Of a DNA stretch of 48,855 nt, positions 37,708-46,662 are shown piece by piece. Made by a program: the position numbers and the translations under genes. The DNA is from Marinobacter caseinilyticus (GTDB lineage Bacteria; Pseudomonadota; Gammaproteobacteria; Pseudomonadales; Oleiphilaceae), in contig NZ_WUQJ01000009.1 in assembly GCF_011074955.1 (NCBI RefSeq), positions 1 through 48,855 on the forward strand, given 5' to 3'. Under the pieces are notes generated by a model that searched no databases, was not told the origin of the DNA, and saw nothing but the letters and a program-made list of their open reading frames with translations. Numbering within the stretch: position 1 is the stretch's first letter; every line of letters begins with the position of its first letter.

Positions 37708-38262
37708 TTACTGTTGTTGTTGCCACTCTCGTTGATGTTGCAGCATCTGCTCCATCATTAACTGCATTGCATTCAATCGGTTTTCCATCATCCGCAGCCG
37801 TTGGTCCTCACCCCACTCTTCATCGCGACCCTGAGGCCGACTCTTCCCCGGATTGCGGCTTTGTTTATCGTCTGCTTTGCCACCCGGCGGACCACCCATC
37901 ATGCCCCGGTCATTGTCCATCATGCCTGGGCCACCCATGCCGTACCCATAAGAGCCCGGTCCCATCATGCCGCGGTGCATGAGTTCCATGTGTTCTTCCA
38001 TGGCCTCCATGTGCTGATCCAGTAAACGCTGGCGCTCCGCCCTCGAGCCTGCATTGGGCATCTGCTGCATCATGCCCTGCATTTGCGACATATTTTGATG
38101 CATGCGCTCTACCTGCTCTTCATCCATCATCATACCCGGTCCGTATTCCTGCCCTCCCCGATCCCGGTATTCGCCACGTTCGGTATTTTTTTGGTCGGCC
38201 ATCATCAAGGCCGGAGACGTCGCCAGAACGGAACAAACCACCAGCTTTCCAAAACGATTCAT
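37708..38262 (-). CDS. Exported Met/Gln-rich hypothetical protein
   Basis: A 184-residue protein with a signal peptide (KLVVCSVLATSPALMMA). The mature chain is extraordinarily rich in Met, Gln, Gly and acidic residues, with clusters such as MSQMQGMMQQMPN, MGGPGMMDNDRGMMGG and a C-terminal MQLMMEQMLQHQREWQQQQ. Met-rich periplasmic proteins often bind Cu(I) or Ag(I), or scavenge oxidants, but no copper genes adjoin, so this is only a possibility. GGAGATC precedes ATG 38262 at good spacing, which supports translation. Confidence 0.75.
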   Translation of the reverse strand: MNRFGKLVVCSVLATSPALMMADQKNTERGEYRDRGGQEYGPGMMMDEEQVERMHQNMSQMQGMMQQMPNAGSRAERQRLLDQHMEAMEEHMELMHRGMMGPGSYGYGMGGPGMMDNDRGMMGGPPGGKADDKQSRNPGKSRPQGRDEEWGEDQRLRMMENRLNAMQLMMEQMLQHQREWQQQQ

Positions 38263-38596
38263 CGTTGATCTCCTTGTACGTCTGCAGTCTTACCCAGTCT
38301 CCATTTAACCGCACCTGAGTGGCATCAACACAGCCTTTAGGGATCAATCGATCGCCTGATTGACCTGCGTCAGGTCTCAGCGATGCTCACCCTCGAATCA
38401 GGTCATGCAATGCTGAGCGCACAGGCGAGACATTACCTCGCTGAGGGCGCGGCTTTATTAAATGGGTGGGCCTGTAGGTTTAATCAGAGAAACGATGAGC
38501 AGAAAAATCCGTTCGAAGCGGTCACGGGTTTCGCACCCGTCCTGTTCGTGGCGGAACCTGACCAGGACCGATCGAAGATTGGGTATTCCCCATTTT
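38263..38596. other. Non-coding stretch
   Basis: Contains the promoter side of the Met-rich gene and the 3' side of the NTF2-like gene. Overlapping frames on both strands (for example 38383-38781 plus) are antisense or out of frame to the adjacent gene and show no family resemblance. Confidence 0.4.
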
Positions 38597-38974
38597 TTAG
38601 CCGGCTGACGGCAGGTTGCCTCCCAGCATGTTTTCAACCACGGCCGCGTTGTAGAAGGCTTCAACCGTCTGGATTTTGTCGTCTCGGACACGAAACCAGA
38701 CCGCAAGCCGCACATCCCCGATCGGTTCGAAGTTGGTCCGGTAATCCAGAATCGCAAACACGTGCTCCCCGTCGGCACTGAGCTGACGGACAATCAGGTC
38801 TTTCTGAATGGCAACCATACCGAACTGGTAGGTCAGCATGTCGTCCCGACTGAGGAAGCGCATATTCGGCCCCACATATTCAAACCCCTCAGTCGCCAGC
38901 AAGGTCTTTGCTTCATCCAGACACTGGGCCTGGATATCCGCGATGAACTGCGCCACGATGTCTTTTGGCTGCAT
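38597..38974 (-). CDS. NTF2-like (SnoaL-type) family protein
   Basis: A 125-residue single-domain protein of the nuclear transport factor 2 superfamily: an N-terminal helix (DIVAQFIADIQAQCLDEAKT), then FEYVGPNMRFLSRDDML, HVFAILDYRT and a C-terminal strand pair (VRLAVWFRVRDDKIQTVEAF). Such cone-shaped proteins bind small ligands or act as isomerases/dehydratases; no active-site pair can be assigned. GGGG before the ATG is a weak ribosome-binding site. Confidence 0.75.
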   Translation of the reverse strand: MQPKDIVAQFIADIQAQCLDEAKTLLATEGFEYVGPNMRFLSRDDMLTYQFGMVAIQKDLIVRQLSADGEHVFAILDYRTNFEPIGDVRLAVWFRVRDDKIQTVEAFYNAAVVENMLGGNLPSAG

Positions 38975-39227
38975 GAATAGACCCCACTTCTGGCACTGGG
39001 ATGGTCTGAATACTTAATTCGCGCAGAGGCCATGAAAAGCTGCGCATGCTCTCAGCTTTATACCAAAAAAGGAGCGATGACAACTGAGTCTGTTGGCCAT
39101 GTTGCCTGGCGGGTGTGTTAACGGTCTGTTGTACGATTATTTTCCATCCGTTGAGGCGAGAATGCCGCCTGCGCAGTCGCTAATCCGCCGAGATTCAGCT
39201 CCCCGTTAATTTTCACACCGTCAAACT

Positions 39228-39580
39228 TTATCCCAGGCCACCCAACGCCAAAAGCGCCGTGAAGAGTCCTGCCATGGTCAGCACCAAACACCTCGACCGT
39301 AATCGTAATCCGCCGAGTAACAGGGTAAACCCGATCACAATCGAGAGTGTCGAGCATGGGATGCGCCCGGTGGGTGCGGAATACGACCAAGGTAAACGGC
39401 AACGCCGAGCAGAAAGCTCACTATCACTGCGAAGGATGCGCCGTTGAAAGGGTTGTCGTAGAACCAGGCGAGGACGCCCAAAAGATGAGTTACGTTTTGA
39501 CGGACGCAGGCCAGAAACCAGGGCCAAAATCAGACCGGCGAAATAGCCATGCCAAAGAATAGAAAGTAGTCGCCAATCGT
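39228..39580 (-). pseudogene. Decayed multi-pass membrane protein gene
   Basis: On the minus strand three hydrophobic stretches read in three different frames in consistent order: NDWRLLSILWHGYFAGLILA near 39580-39500, then LLGVLAWFYDNPFNGASF and VSFLLGVAVYLGRIPHPPG to about 39370, then LSIVIGFTLLLGGLRL and LTMAGLFTALLALGGLG to the stop at 39228. Continuous coding would need two frameshifts. This pattern fits a relic of a small 4-TM protein. No family was recognised. Confidence 0.4.
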
Positions 39581-39898
39581 TGGCGGTTGCACCAGGTCTC
39601 GTCAGCGTCGTTGCCTCGAGCGCTCATGTCGCTTGGTACGCGGCCATCCCACCCCGTGAATCAGGCTCAGCCCGAAGCCATATCTTTCGCGTTCACCCGC
39701 AGGGTCTCTCTGAAAAGGTACTGACTGGACGGGTGTTCGCCTCTTGGCGTGGCGCGTACTGTCAACGCCTCTGTTAAAGGCATTGTTTGTGTCGCGGAGT
39801 TTTGGGGCACCGTGACAAAACCACCCCAAAACGCAGCGAAGCACACGCTGTCATGTTGATGCATTGGTAAGGTGTTTCGATACCAGACATCAAAATCA
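39581..39898. other. Non-coding or decayed stretch
   Basis: Only short overlapping frames with unusual composition; nothing with a ribosome-binding site. It lies between a decayed membrane-protein gene and the 53-residue gene. Confidence 0.4.
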
Positions 39899-40060
39899 TC
39901 AGCGACTTTTCAGGTTAATCTGCTTCGAACCTGTAGGGACGGTTTGTCCACTTTTACCTTTACCTACATACTCAATGGCCCCGCCAGATTTTAAAAAAGC
40001 AGCGGTTTGTTCTTCAATTGTGGCAGTCGTGACTGCATCTTTTGCGGGTGTCTTGCTCAT
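39899..40060 (-). CDS. 53-residue small basic protein
   Basis: A small gene with a strong ribosome-binding site (GGGAG, six-base gap, ATG at 40060) and a clean stop at 39899. The product starts MSKTPAKDAVTTATIEEQTA, continues AFLKSGGAIEYVGKGKSG and ends QINLKSR. The IEEQTAAFLKSGG pattern resembles conserved small proteins seen in pseudomonad-type bacteria, of unknown function. Basic, soluble, no signal peptide. It is the only intact gene in a region that is otherwise decayed. Confidence 0.75.
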   Translation of the reverse strand: MSKTPAKDAVTTATIEEQTAAFLKSGGAIEYVGKGKSGQTVPTGSKQINLKSR

Positions 40061-40221
40061 TCTGTTCTCCCAGTTAACGATTGGCTTATTCGCCCACGTC
40101 GATAATATTTAATATCTTAAATAGGCAAACGAGTGTGGCAGTGATCAATGAAATACAATTCTCACCATCATCACTATGACGCAAATACTTCTTGAAACTA
40201 ACGCGGTCATTTACGCTTTTG

Positions 40222-40449
40222 TCAGGCGGTGCCCTTACTGCGCAGCCAAACGGGCGCCCGATGCAGGGCCGTCAGGCCCGGGACGAACTGCAACTGTTTA
40301 AGCATCAACAGCGCCCAGCGACGGATAGTTTACCACGTATACCAATGAGACTCGTGCACCAGAAAAACGGCCGCCACGGTTACTGCGTTTACGGGCATGA
40401 GTTTGAGTGCTAGCCAAGCCACACGCGCAAAATAAATCCGCTCCGATTT
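40222..40449 (-). pseudogene. Remnant frame with one internal stop
   Basis: Reading leftwards from 40449 in one frame gives YFARVAWLALKLMPVNAV and VAAVFLVHESHWYTW, then a TAA, then TIRRWALLMLKQLQFVPG and LTALHRAPVWLRSKGTA to a stop at 40222-40224. Continuity on both sides of the stop suggests a short gene broken by a nonsense change. Family unknown; the call is tentative. Confidence 0.25.
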
Positions 40450-40665
40450 TCAGTTTGAGCAGAAGTTTATAAACGAGCGCTAGAATTTTAGTTGACTATA
40501 GCAATGATTTGCTAATCGACATTGTTTAAATATTAATATACTGTCGCCTGAGGCTACACCGGATTACACGCGGGGTGTAAACCCCACAAAGTCATCGCCG
40601 GGCCGAAATGCGCAGTGACGCGGCTTACATTCCTCGTGTTAAAGGGAGGGATGGAGGAATACGTT

Positions 40666-43440
40666 ATGGTATTCAACTGCCGTTTCTTTCTTGTTGGCGT
40701 CATTTTCTTCACCGGGTGTAATGACGACGTCACCCGGGTGACGCAGGTAATTCATGATGACTCCGCTAATCCACAAACAGACCCCCCACTTCCTGCCGAA
40801 CCCCCGCCAGACCTTGAAGGCTCGCTGAAATCGCTCGGCGTTGACACCAGTGACACGGCTCGGCTGGATGACCAGGGAGTCCCATATCCCGTTAGCTATA
40901 GCCCTCTGGGACCGGTGGCCGTGGTGCGTGAGATAGACGTGCCGGTCGAATCGTCAGATACCGGTGAAACGGTTAAAGACTATGTTGTAGGTCGGGCACC
41001 GGAATTGTTTCTGGGGGGCGTCCGCACTGAGAACAATACAGGCGCCTACCTGACCTGGATAGACGACATTGCCGAAGGCAATGTCATCGCTGGTGCCACG
41101 GTCCCAATCTTTCTGTATGAAGAGGTGCTGCCCGAGCCGCAGTGGCCAGCGGAAGATTACAACGATCAGGCAGGTGCCGTAGACGATTTCATTGTGCGCG
41201 GGACAAGACGGGACGCGACGGCATTTGACAGCAATGGTAACGGTTTTCAGGAAATGGCAATCGTGTATGTCGAGGGCAATAACGCCCCGGGAAATGTCAG
41301 GCTCCGAGTTCTCGACGCAACAACACCGGGAGCGTCTCCTGTTGATGTCAGTATTCCCGTCGATCCGCGCTATCTGCCGGTCTATGATCTTCGAGCCGCC
41401 AGTATTGATTTCGATAACGATGGTGTCGAAGAAGTGGCATTCGCAATCAGCCGACAACCCCTGCCGGGCGATGTCGCAACCCCGGTGGGCATCTACATAC
41501 TGGAAGACCAGACCGGTGGCTACGCAATCACCCATGAACACCACCTGCCCTTTACCAACGCGCTCACCGGGCCATTCGTAACGCTGGTATTCAAAAGCGT
41601 GAAACTGGATCACGATGGCATTGCTGAACTGGTGCTTGTGGCCAATGAAAACCTCGCCTCCAACACCTTTGCCTCACAATACTTTGCATTCGAGGTGATA
41701 TCGACGTCGCTCTCGCAGATTGCCGGTGGGCCGATTGTCGCCCGTATAATCAATGACGACGGCAGCGTAACCACCCACCCACTCGTTGTCGCCGACGTTA
41801 CTGGGGGCGATCTTGATGGCGACGGCGTTGATGAGCTTGTTTTCGCGGGCCTTGAGGAAGTGATCCAGAACTGTTCAAGTGAGCAAACCAATGGAGCGGG
41901 CCTGAAGCATCTGCTGGTGGGTCTGGGCAATCGTTTCAATGACTTCGAGCAGATCGGCGCCAGCCGGTATTTCAGCGTACCGGACGGCTGTGATTTCGCT
42001 CAAGGCATCAATTATCGGTTCGTCCACACCAACCTGCTGGATTTTGACGGGGATGGGGATACCGACATTCACGCCAATCAATACGTATTCGAATCGTTTG
42101 AACAGCCCAACGCCAACCAGCTTCCCCTGCTCGTGACGGGTGTCGCCGATCGCAATTTCATGACGGTTGACGGTCAGGCAACCCGGTTTGATCGCAGTAA
42201 CACGGTCATGACCGTTAGTGACCAGACGGGTGACGGCATCGATGACATCATTCATATGAACCTGCTGGCAGATAACGACGTCAGTTCAGGCCTGCAGGTT
42301 TACGGATGGAACCCTGACCTTATGAGGGCGGAACGCGTGTCACGGGTTCCCTTGTTCGATGGTGACACGCTGGTCAGTGGTCTTAAAAATCCCATTCTGG
42401 TTGCCGGGGACGTGGATAATGACAATGTCGCCGTGTACCAGTTCACCGGCGAGCATTTTCTCGATTTCACCGAACCCGTCATTCTGGCGGCCCTGGCAGC
42501 CGCTCCCTGCAAGCGAGATATTGGCCAGAACACCGGTGCCTGTTCCACTAGCTGGGGCAGCGCGCAAACCGGAGCAGCCGGGCGGAATTTCGCCGTGTCG
42601 GTATCGGGCTCCATAGGCTATGGCGTCGGAGCCGCGGGCGGCGGCGGTAGCTTCAAGTTTCTGGCCAAGCTGAATGTTGAGGCGACGAGACAGATCAGCG
42701 AATCCTACGAGCTGACCAAGTCACGCACATTCAGCACGGGCCCTTTCGAGGATGGCGTTATATTCACCTCGGTGCCGCTTGACCGCTACGTGTATCAAAA
42801 AACCGTCGCTAAAATCCCGGACGACGGATTTCTTGGCGAAACACTCTACGTCAATCTTCCCCGAGACATTGATATGCGGATGGTCACCCGGCGCTTCTAT
42901 AACGCCAGCCTGACGGACAATGGCGAGAATGAACCGCTGCGTATCGACGAGGAGGTGTTTCAGCACGTAGCGGGCGATTTGAGCACTTACCCGACGGAGC
43001 AGGAAAAAGACGAAATACTTGCCCGCGAACAATCCATTATCAACGATGCACGACGAATCGATGCGGTAGGCGACGACCGGTTTGATCCGGTTGTAGCACT
43101 CGGTGGGTTATCGATTGGCCCTGTTTCTGTTGGCGAGGGCAACGGCGCAACCGAGCTGGGGCTTGAGTACTCCGAGACGTTGGGTGAGGCCAACGCGTTG
43201 GAACTGGGATTTGAATTCGAAGCGGAATCACTGTTCGGCGGAGCCTGGTCAATGTCCGTCGGTGCCTCCGCGCGCCGGGAGCTGACCGTTTCACACGGTG
43301 ATGCGTCGTTGTTTTCCGGCACTGTCGGCAGTCTGTCTTCGTCCAATTACGCTGACGAGGGTTACCAGTTTGGCCTCTTTTCCTATCTGAAAAGGCTGGG
43401 TGACCAGGAGTTTGAGGTGATCAATTACTGGATAGACTGA
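40666..43440 (+). CDS. Large FG-GAP/VCBS-type lipoprotein with beta-rich C-terminal domain
   Basis: A 924-residue envelope protein. From ATG 40666 (GGAGG eight bases upstream) the signal sequence ends in FFTGC, so Cys18 should be lipidated; the frame can open earlier at 40615 or 40651. A Pro/Asp-rich linker follows. Residues ~150-620 contain several FG-GAP/VCBS-like repeats with calcium-loop motifs: DSNGNGFQE, DFDNDGVEE, DLDGDGVDE, DFDGDGDTD, DQTGDGIDD. This suggests a beta-propeller. After residue ~640 a Gly-rich, alternating segment appears (VSVSGSIGYGVGAAGGGGSF), then SFSTGPF-like and YVYQKTV strands and a second symmetrical beta section to the end. No known toxin or adhesin domain is certain. 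Confidence 0.75.
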   Translation: MVFNCRFFLVGVIFFTGCNDDVTRVTQVIHDDSANPQTDPPLPAEPPPDLEGSLKSLGVDTSDTARLDDQGVPYPVSYSPLGPVAVVREIDVPVESSDTGETVKDYVVGRAPELFLGGVRTENNTGAYLTWIDDIAEGNVIAGATVPIFLYEEVLPEPQWPAEDYNDQAGAVDDFIVRGTRRDATAFDSNGNGFQEMAIVYVEGNNAPGNVRLRVLDATTPGASPVDVSIPVDPRYLPVYDLRAASIDFDNDGVEEVAFAISRQPLPGDVATPVGIYILEDQTGGYAITHEHHLPFTNALTGPFVTLVFKSVKLDHDGIAELVLVANENLASNTFASQYFAFEVISTSLSQIAGGPIVARIINDDGSVTTHPLVVADVTGGDLDGDGVDELVFAGLEEVIQNCSSEQTNGAGLKHLLVGLGNRFNDFEQIGASRYFSVPDGCDFAQGINYRFVHTNLLDFDGDGDTDIHANQYVFESFEQPNANQLPLLVTGVADRNFMTVDGQATRFDRSNTVMTVSDQTGDGIDDIIHMNLLADNDVSSGLQVYGWNPDLMRAERVSRVPLFDGDTLVSGLKNPILVAGDVDNDNVAVYQFTGEHFLDFTEPVILAALAAAPCKRDIGQNTGACSTSWGSAQTGAAGRNFAVSVSGSIGYGVGAAGGGGSFKFLAKLNVEATRQISESYELTKSRTFSTGPFEDGVIFTSVPLDRYVYQKTVAKIPDDGFLGETLYVNLPRDIDMRMVTRRFYNASLTDNGENEPLRIDEEVFQHVAGDLSTYPTEQEKDEILAREQSIINDARRIDAVGDDRFDPVVALGGLSIGPVSVGEGNGATELGLEYSETLGEANALELGFEFEAESLFGGAWSMSVGASARRELTVSHGDASLFSGTVGSLSSSNYADEGYQFGLFSYLKRLGDQEFEVINYWID

Positions 43441-43479
43441 CTGCGCCAGGTTGTTCAGAAAATGAATCGCAGTACCAGA

Positions 43480-43547
43480 GGTCAGGTCCAGGGGTTTGTT
43501 AACCAGGCGTCAGATCAAGGCCAAGGGGCAAAAGCCAGGACCTGACC
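43480..43547. repeat. REP-like long inverted repeat
   Basis: GGTCAGGTCC at 43480-43489 and its exact complement GGACCTGACC at 43538-43547 enclose 48 bases. Short, intergenic, inverted GACCTGACC elements of this kind resemble REP sequences mobilised by REP-associated tyrosine transposases. It lies between two convergent genes, where it could also end transcription. Confidence 0.5.
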
Positions 43548-43560
43548 CATTTGCCCTTCC

Positions 43561-44484
43561 CTACTGGTGCGCCAGCGCGTAGTCGATTGCTCCACACACC
43601 GCAGTGGCCTGCGCGGTATTGCATTGCTCGGGCGTCGCACGGGGGCTGTCGGGATAGACCTCGGTGGTGGTTTTGTAGGGGGCGTTGGTAACACTGGCGC
43701 ACAGCCCCAACTGCTTGAGCGGGTACTGGATGACACCCCGAGCGACCACCGGTGAGCCGAAAATCTCGCCGCTGTCATCGGCCGGAGCGATATGAGTGAC
43801 CCGCTCCACCGCCTCAATCATCGCCTGCTGGAATTCAGGCTGCGGGTTCTCGCTGTCATCGACCAGATAGAAACCATCAGGAATCCCGCCCGGCTCGAAC
43901 GGCTTGCCATCACGGGCAGCCAGCGCGGGGCGAAACTCGGTTTCGTCGGTATCGGTGGTCTCGTGCAGGTCGATGTGCATCACTGCACGGTCGCAGACGG
44001 GCGCCACCAGTCGCATGAGTGCCGCCGACTCCTGAGCCAGACTGCCCTCGCGGAACGAGCGATTCGGGTCGACCGCGTTGGCGTTCCAGCGATGGATGCG
44101 CTCGTAAGCCCAGGGACTGACACAGGGCGCGACCAGCAGGTTGACACGGCCCGCGTATGCCGCCGCATGCTGATCGACGAACTGCAGCGCGCCGTGTACA
44201 CCGCTGGTTTCATAGCCATGCACTCCGCCCGTTACCAGCACGACCGGCAGATCGTTACGCCAGTCGCGGCTACGGATCGCCATCAGCGGATAACTATCGG
44301 GGCCATAATCCAGACGACCATACTCTTCCACGTCGAAGCGCGAGCGCAGGCGCTCGATCACTGTGACCACCTCGGACTCGTAGCTGCGTTGACGGGTCTG
44401 TCGTGACAACCACTCGGCGCGTTCTGCTTCACCCCAGGGAGCGCCCGGCCTGCCGATTGGATAGAGTGCGGGAGCCTTGTTCAT
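43561..44484 (-). CDS. M14-type zinc carboxypeptidase/deacylase (succinylglutamate desuccinylase/aspartoacylase-like)
   Basis: About 307 residues, cytoplasmic. Zinc ligands are visible: HGYE in TGGVHGYETSG and a later His in MHIDLHETTDTDETEF. RSFREG, an Arg-containing substrate segment, and a late Glu (TTTEVYPDS) complete the M14 pattern. Relatives cleave C-terminal residues or acyl groups from amino acids. I place the start at ATG 44484 (GGAG about ten bases upstream) rather than the upstream frame at 44523, which adds an unrelated His/Cys stretch. It stands alone. Confidence 0.85.
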   Translation of the reverse strand: MNKAPALYPIGRPGAPWGEAERAEWLSRQTRQRSYESEVVTVIERLRSRFDVEEYGRLDYGPDSYPLMAIRSRDWRNDLPVVLVTGGVHGYETSGVHGALQFVDQHAAAYAGRVNLLVAPCVSPWAYERIHRWNANAVDPNRSFREGSLAQESAALMRLVAPVCDRAVMHIDLHETTDTDETEFRPALAARDGKPFEPGGIPDGFYLVDDSENPQPEFQQAMIEAVERVTHIAPADDSGEIFGSPVVARGVIQYPLKQLGLCASVTNAPYKTTTEVYPDSPRATPEQCNTAQATAVCGAIDYALAHQ

Positions 44485-44827
44485 ATTACTTTTTCTCCAG
44501 TGATGGCCAATGCAGGTGGGCATTCTAGCATCCGCGCCTGAGCGCGCAATCGGGCCTGATCTCGCCTCAGGACAGCCCCCGCGCTACCGCAGCGCCTCCT
44601 CAACCGATGACTTTTCAACACCCCGTAACAAATCCGCAGGGGCCAGGCTGATTTAAACTAAATCATTTTGGTCAAAAATAACCCGATCCAATCCCTATGG
44701 TTTCCGGCCTCTATAGTTCCAAATTAGCTCCGATATAGCTCCGCCCCATCGCTTCTCTAGGAAGACCATAAATCCATTCACCATAGTCCCAACTACGGTC
44801 AAAACCCCCGCGGCCCGTCTACACGCT
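44485..44827. other. Non-coding stretch
   Basis: No gene on either strand. AT-rich parts around 44640-44780 could hold the promoter of the leftward M14 gene; no repeat or strong hairpin was found. Confidence 0.45.
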
Positions 44828-45310
44828 TTAACCGCGGTGGGCCGCTTCGATTGCAGCAATGTCGATCTTTCTCATCTCCATCATGGCATCGAATGCGCGC
44901 TTGGCTGCAGCGCGATCGGGATCGGCTATCGCAGCGCTCAAAGCCAACGGGGTAATCTGCCAGGAGAGGCCCCATTTGTCTTTGCACCAGCCGCACTCAC
45001 TCTCTTCGCCACCATTGCCGACAATCGCGTCCCAGTAACGGTCCGTTTCTTCCTGATCAGACGTGGCAACCTGAAACGAGAAGGCTTCACTGTGCTTGAA
45101 GGCAGGCCCGCCATTCAGCCCGAGGCAGGGAATGCCCAACACAGTAAACTCGACGGTCAAAACATCCCCCTGCTTCCCGGATGGAAAGTCTCCCGGGGCA
45201 TGATGTATTGCGCCAACCGATGAATCGGGGAAAGTCCTGGCGTAAAAACGCGCCGCCTCCTCAGCGCCGCCATCATACCAAAGACAAATCGTGTTCTTCG
45301 CATGCTTCAT
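44828..45310 (-). CDS. PhnB-like VOC superfamily protein
   Basis: A 160-residue protein of the PhnB/3-demethylubiquinone-methyltransferase-like VOC group: NTICLWYDGGAEEAARFYAR, TVLGIPCLGLNGGPAFKHSE, CGWCKDKWGLSWQITP and an AFDAMMEMRKIDIAAIEAA tail. Metal-binding residues of true glyoxalases are not obvious. The GGAGAGG ribosome-binding site before ATG 45310 is strong. The next gene is a second VOC-fold protein on the same strand, 77 bases upstream. Confidence 0.9.
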   Translation of the reverse strand: MKHAKNTICLWYDGGAEEAARFYARTFPDSSVGAIHHAPGDFPSGKQGDVLTVEFTVLGIPCLGLNGGPAFKHSEAFSFQVATSDQEETDRYWDAIVGNGGEESECGWCKDKWGLSWQITPLALSAAIADPDRAAAKRAFDAMMEMRKIDIAAIEAAHRG

Positions 45311-45387
45311 CGTGTCACCTCTCCTTGTTTACACGACCTGGCGTCGCTGTGACCGATCCTGCACAGCTGGCCTGCGGTCGCCAGGTA

Positions 45388-45771
45388 CTATCCGCCGCTG
45401 CCATAAGGCCGGGTAATGATCTCAAGCAAGTGTCCATCAGGGTCTTCGAAATACACTCCGCGTCCACCATCATTGCGATTAATTTTCCCGGGCCGGCGTT
45501 GACCGGGATCGGCCCAATACTGCAGCCCTTTGGTAGAGATACGGGCAAATACCTCATCGAATTCTGCTTCGGTTACCAGGAATGCGTAGTGTTGTGACGA
45601 TATTTCGCCCTCAGTGTCGAGAAAATCGAGCGAGACGTCGTTTTCAACCTGCACAACGAGGAAGGGTCCAAACGTGGTCGGTTCAGGCAAACCCAGGATG
45701 TCCGTTAGAAACCCCGCCGACTGTTGTTTGTCCTTACACCAAACGATTGTATGGTTCAGTCGAATGCTCAC
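45388..45771 (-). CDS. VOC family glyoxalase/dioxygenase-like protein
   Basis: A 127-residue VOC protein: IRLNHTIVWCKDKQQSAGFL with the first His ligand, a central strand pair, then GRGVYFEDPDGHLLEIITRP, where the terminal Glu and His are the usual metal ligands. Reactions in this superfamily range from lyases to dioxygenases and antibiotic binding. It starts with GTG at 45771, with GAGGTG eight bases before. It is probably co-transcribed with the PhnB-like gene. Confidence 0.88.
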   Translation of the reverse strand: MSIRLNHTIVWCKDKQQSAGFLTDILGLPEPTTFGPFLVVQVENDVSLDFLDTEGEISSQHYAFLVTEAEFDEVFARISTKGLQYWADPGQRRPGKINRNDGGRGVYFEDPDGHLLEIITRPYGSGG

Positions 45772-46252
45772 CTTAGAGGCACCTCTTACTCAATGCCCAA
45801 AAGCCTTTATGCCAACTCCATTATATAGCCCAAACGTGCGTTTTCGATAACAGCGGACCGCCAACGTGCACGACGAATATGTAGACCGGGCAATACTCCG
45901 GACAGCCGTCTCGCTACTCCTGGGCCCGTTCTTTTCGGGTAGGTGCTTTGAGCCAGCCCAGACTAGCTGAGCGAGCATAGCGTTCAGTTAAAAGCAGACG
46001 ACAACGACGGGGCTTCAACCGGGAGTGAAAGACGATTCTGCGCCCGCTTCATATTAATCACCGATTGACTGGACTCTGTTTTTCAACCGCCGTCGGCTGA
46101 TCACGCTGTCTGAGCAGTGATCTGCAGCACAAAGCCGGATTTATCCTGATTTCCGACCTTGTTTCCATCAGGGTCACCGGTGTTAATGGTTCTTCCGAAG
46201 TCCCGGACTGTGCATGCTGTGCCGTACCCGGCATTGAGTCAAAAGAGGCATA
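45772..46252. other. Non-coding stretch before the island
   Basis: About 480 bases without a supported gene on either strand. It marks the change from ordinary chromosomal genes to the AT-richer island on the right. No tRNA or attachment-like duplication was recognised. Confidence 0.4.
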
Positions 46253-46275
46253 AAATAAATCTGTCCCGGTTTATT
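46253..46275. repeat. 23-bp direct repeat, left copy
   Basis: Matches the copy at 46663-46685 at 20 of 23 positions; shared core TGTCCCG followed by TTTATT. It lies 27 bases past the stop of the small secreted-protein gene. Confidence 0.6.
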
Positions 46276-46301
46276 GGATGAGGACAAAACTCATCATTTA
46301 T

Positions 46302-46637
46302 TTACCTCAAGGGAGTAACACGCCTTTTCGCGTCGCAGAAAAACTCTTTTTCTTTCTTCATTTTTTGGCGAACAGAGCCAGTTTGATGCTTGATGTCGTA
46401 GCCTAAATCCCAGCATTGGACTGCAAAGTGCCACTGGGCGTATCGACGGCAGCCTTTCCAGTCGAGCCCGCTATACTTTTTACAAACACTATTTTCTACG
46501 ATTCTTCCGTTATTCGCGGTTTGGTAGCTGAAGCGGTAGAACTCGGGAGGATCGTCCGCCAATTTTGTTCCAGCCCATGCGGACTCCAACCCTAAAAGTA
46601 GCGCTACAAAAAACGGCACTGCCGTGGTTTGTTTCAA
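46302..46637 (-). CDS. Small secreted Cys-containing hypothetical protein
   Basis: About 111 residues from a TTG at 46637, chosen because AAAGGA lies seven to eight bases upstream; the frame extends to 46655 (TTG) without a ribosome-binding site. A signal peptide ends ESAWA. The mature domain is basic with Cys residues in NSVCKKYSGLDWKGCRRYAQ, FAVQCWDLGYDIKH and EFFCDAKRRV, suggesting one or two disulfides. The family is not recognised. The gene is bracketed by 23-bp direct repeats, and base composition is richer in A/T than the genes to the left. Confidence 0.6.
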   Translation of the reverse strand: MKQTTAVPFFVALLLGLESAWAGTKLADDPPEFYRFSYQTANNGRIVENSVCKKYSGLDWKGCRRYAQWHFAVQCWDLGYDIKHQTGSVRQKMKKEKEFFCDAKRRVTPLR

Positions 46638-46662
46638 TTTTGTTTCCTTTGGCAATGGGCGA

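Noticed and set aside
39076..39120. Tiny plus-strand frame (14 codons) after an AAGGAG site
   Set aside because: Too short to support as a gene; it may be chance or a relic.
39602..39844. 80-codon minus-strand frame
   Set aside because: Arg-rich shadow-like composition, no ribosome-binding site, in a decayed region.
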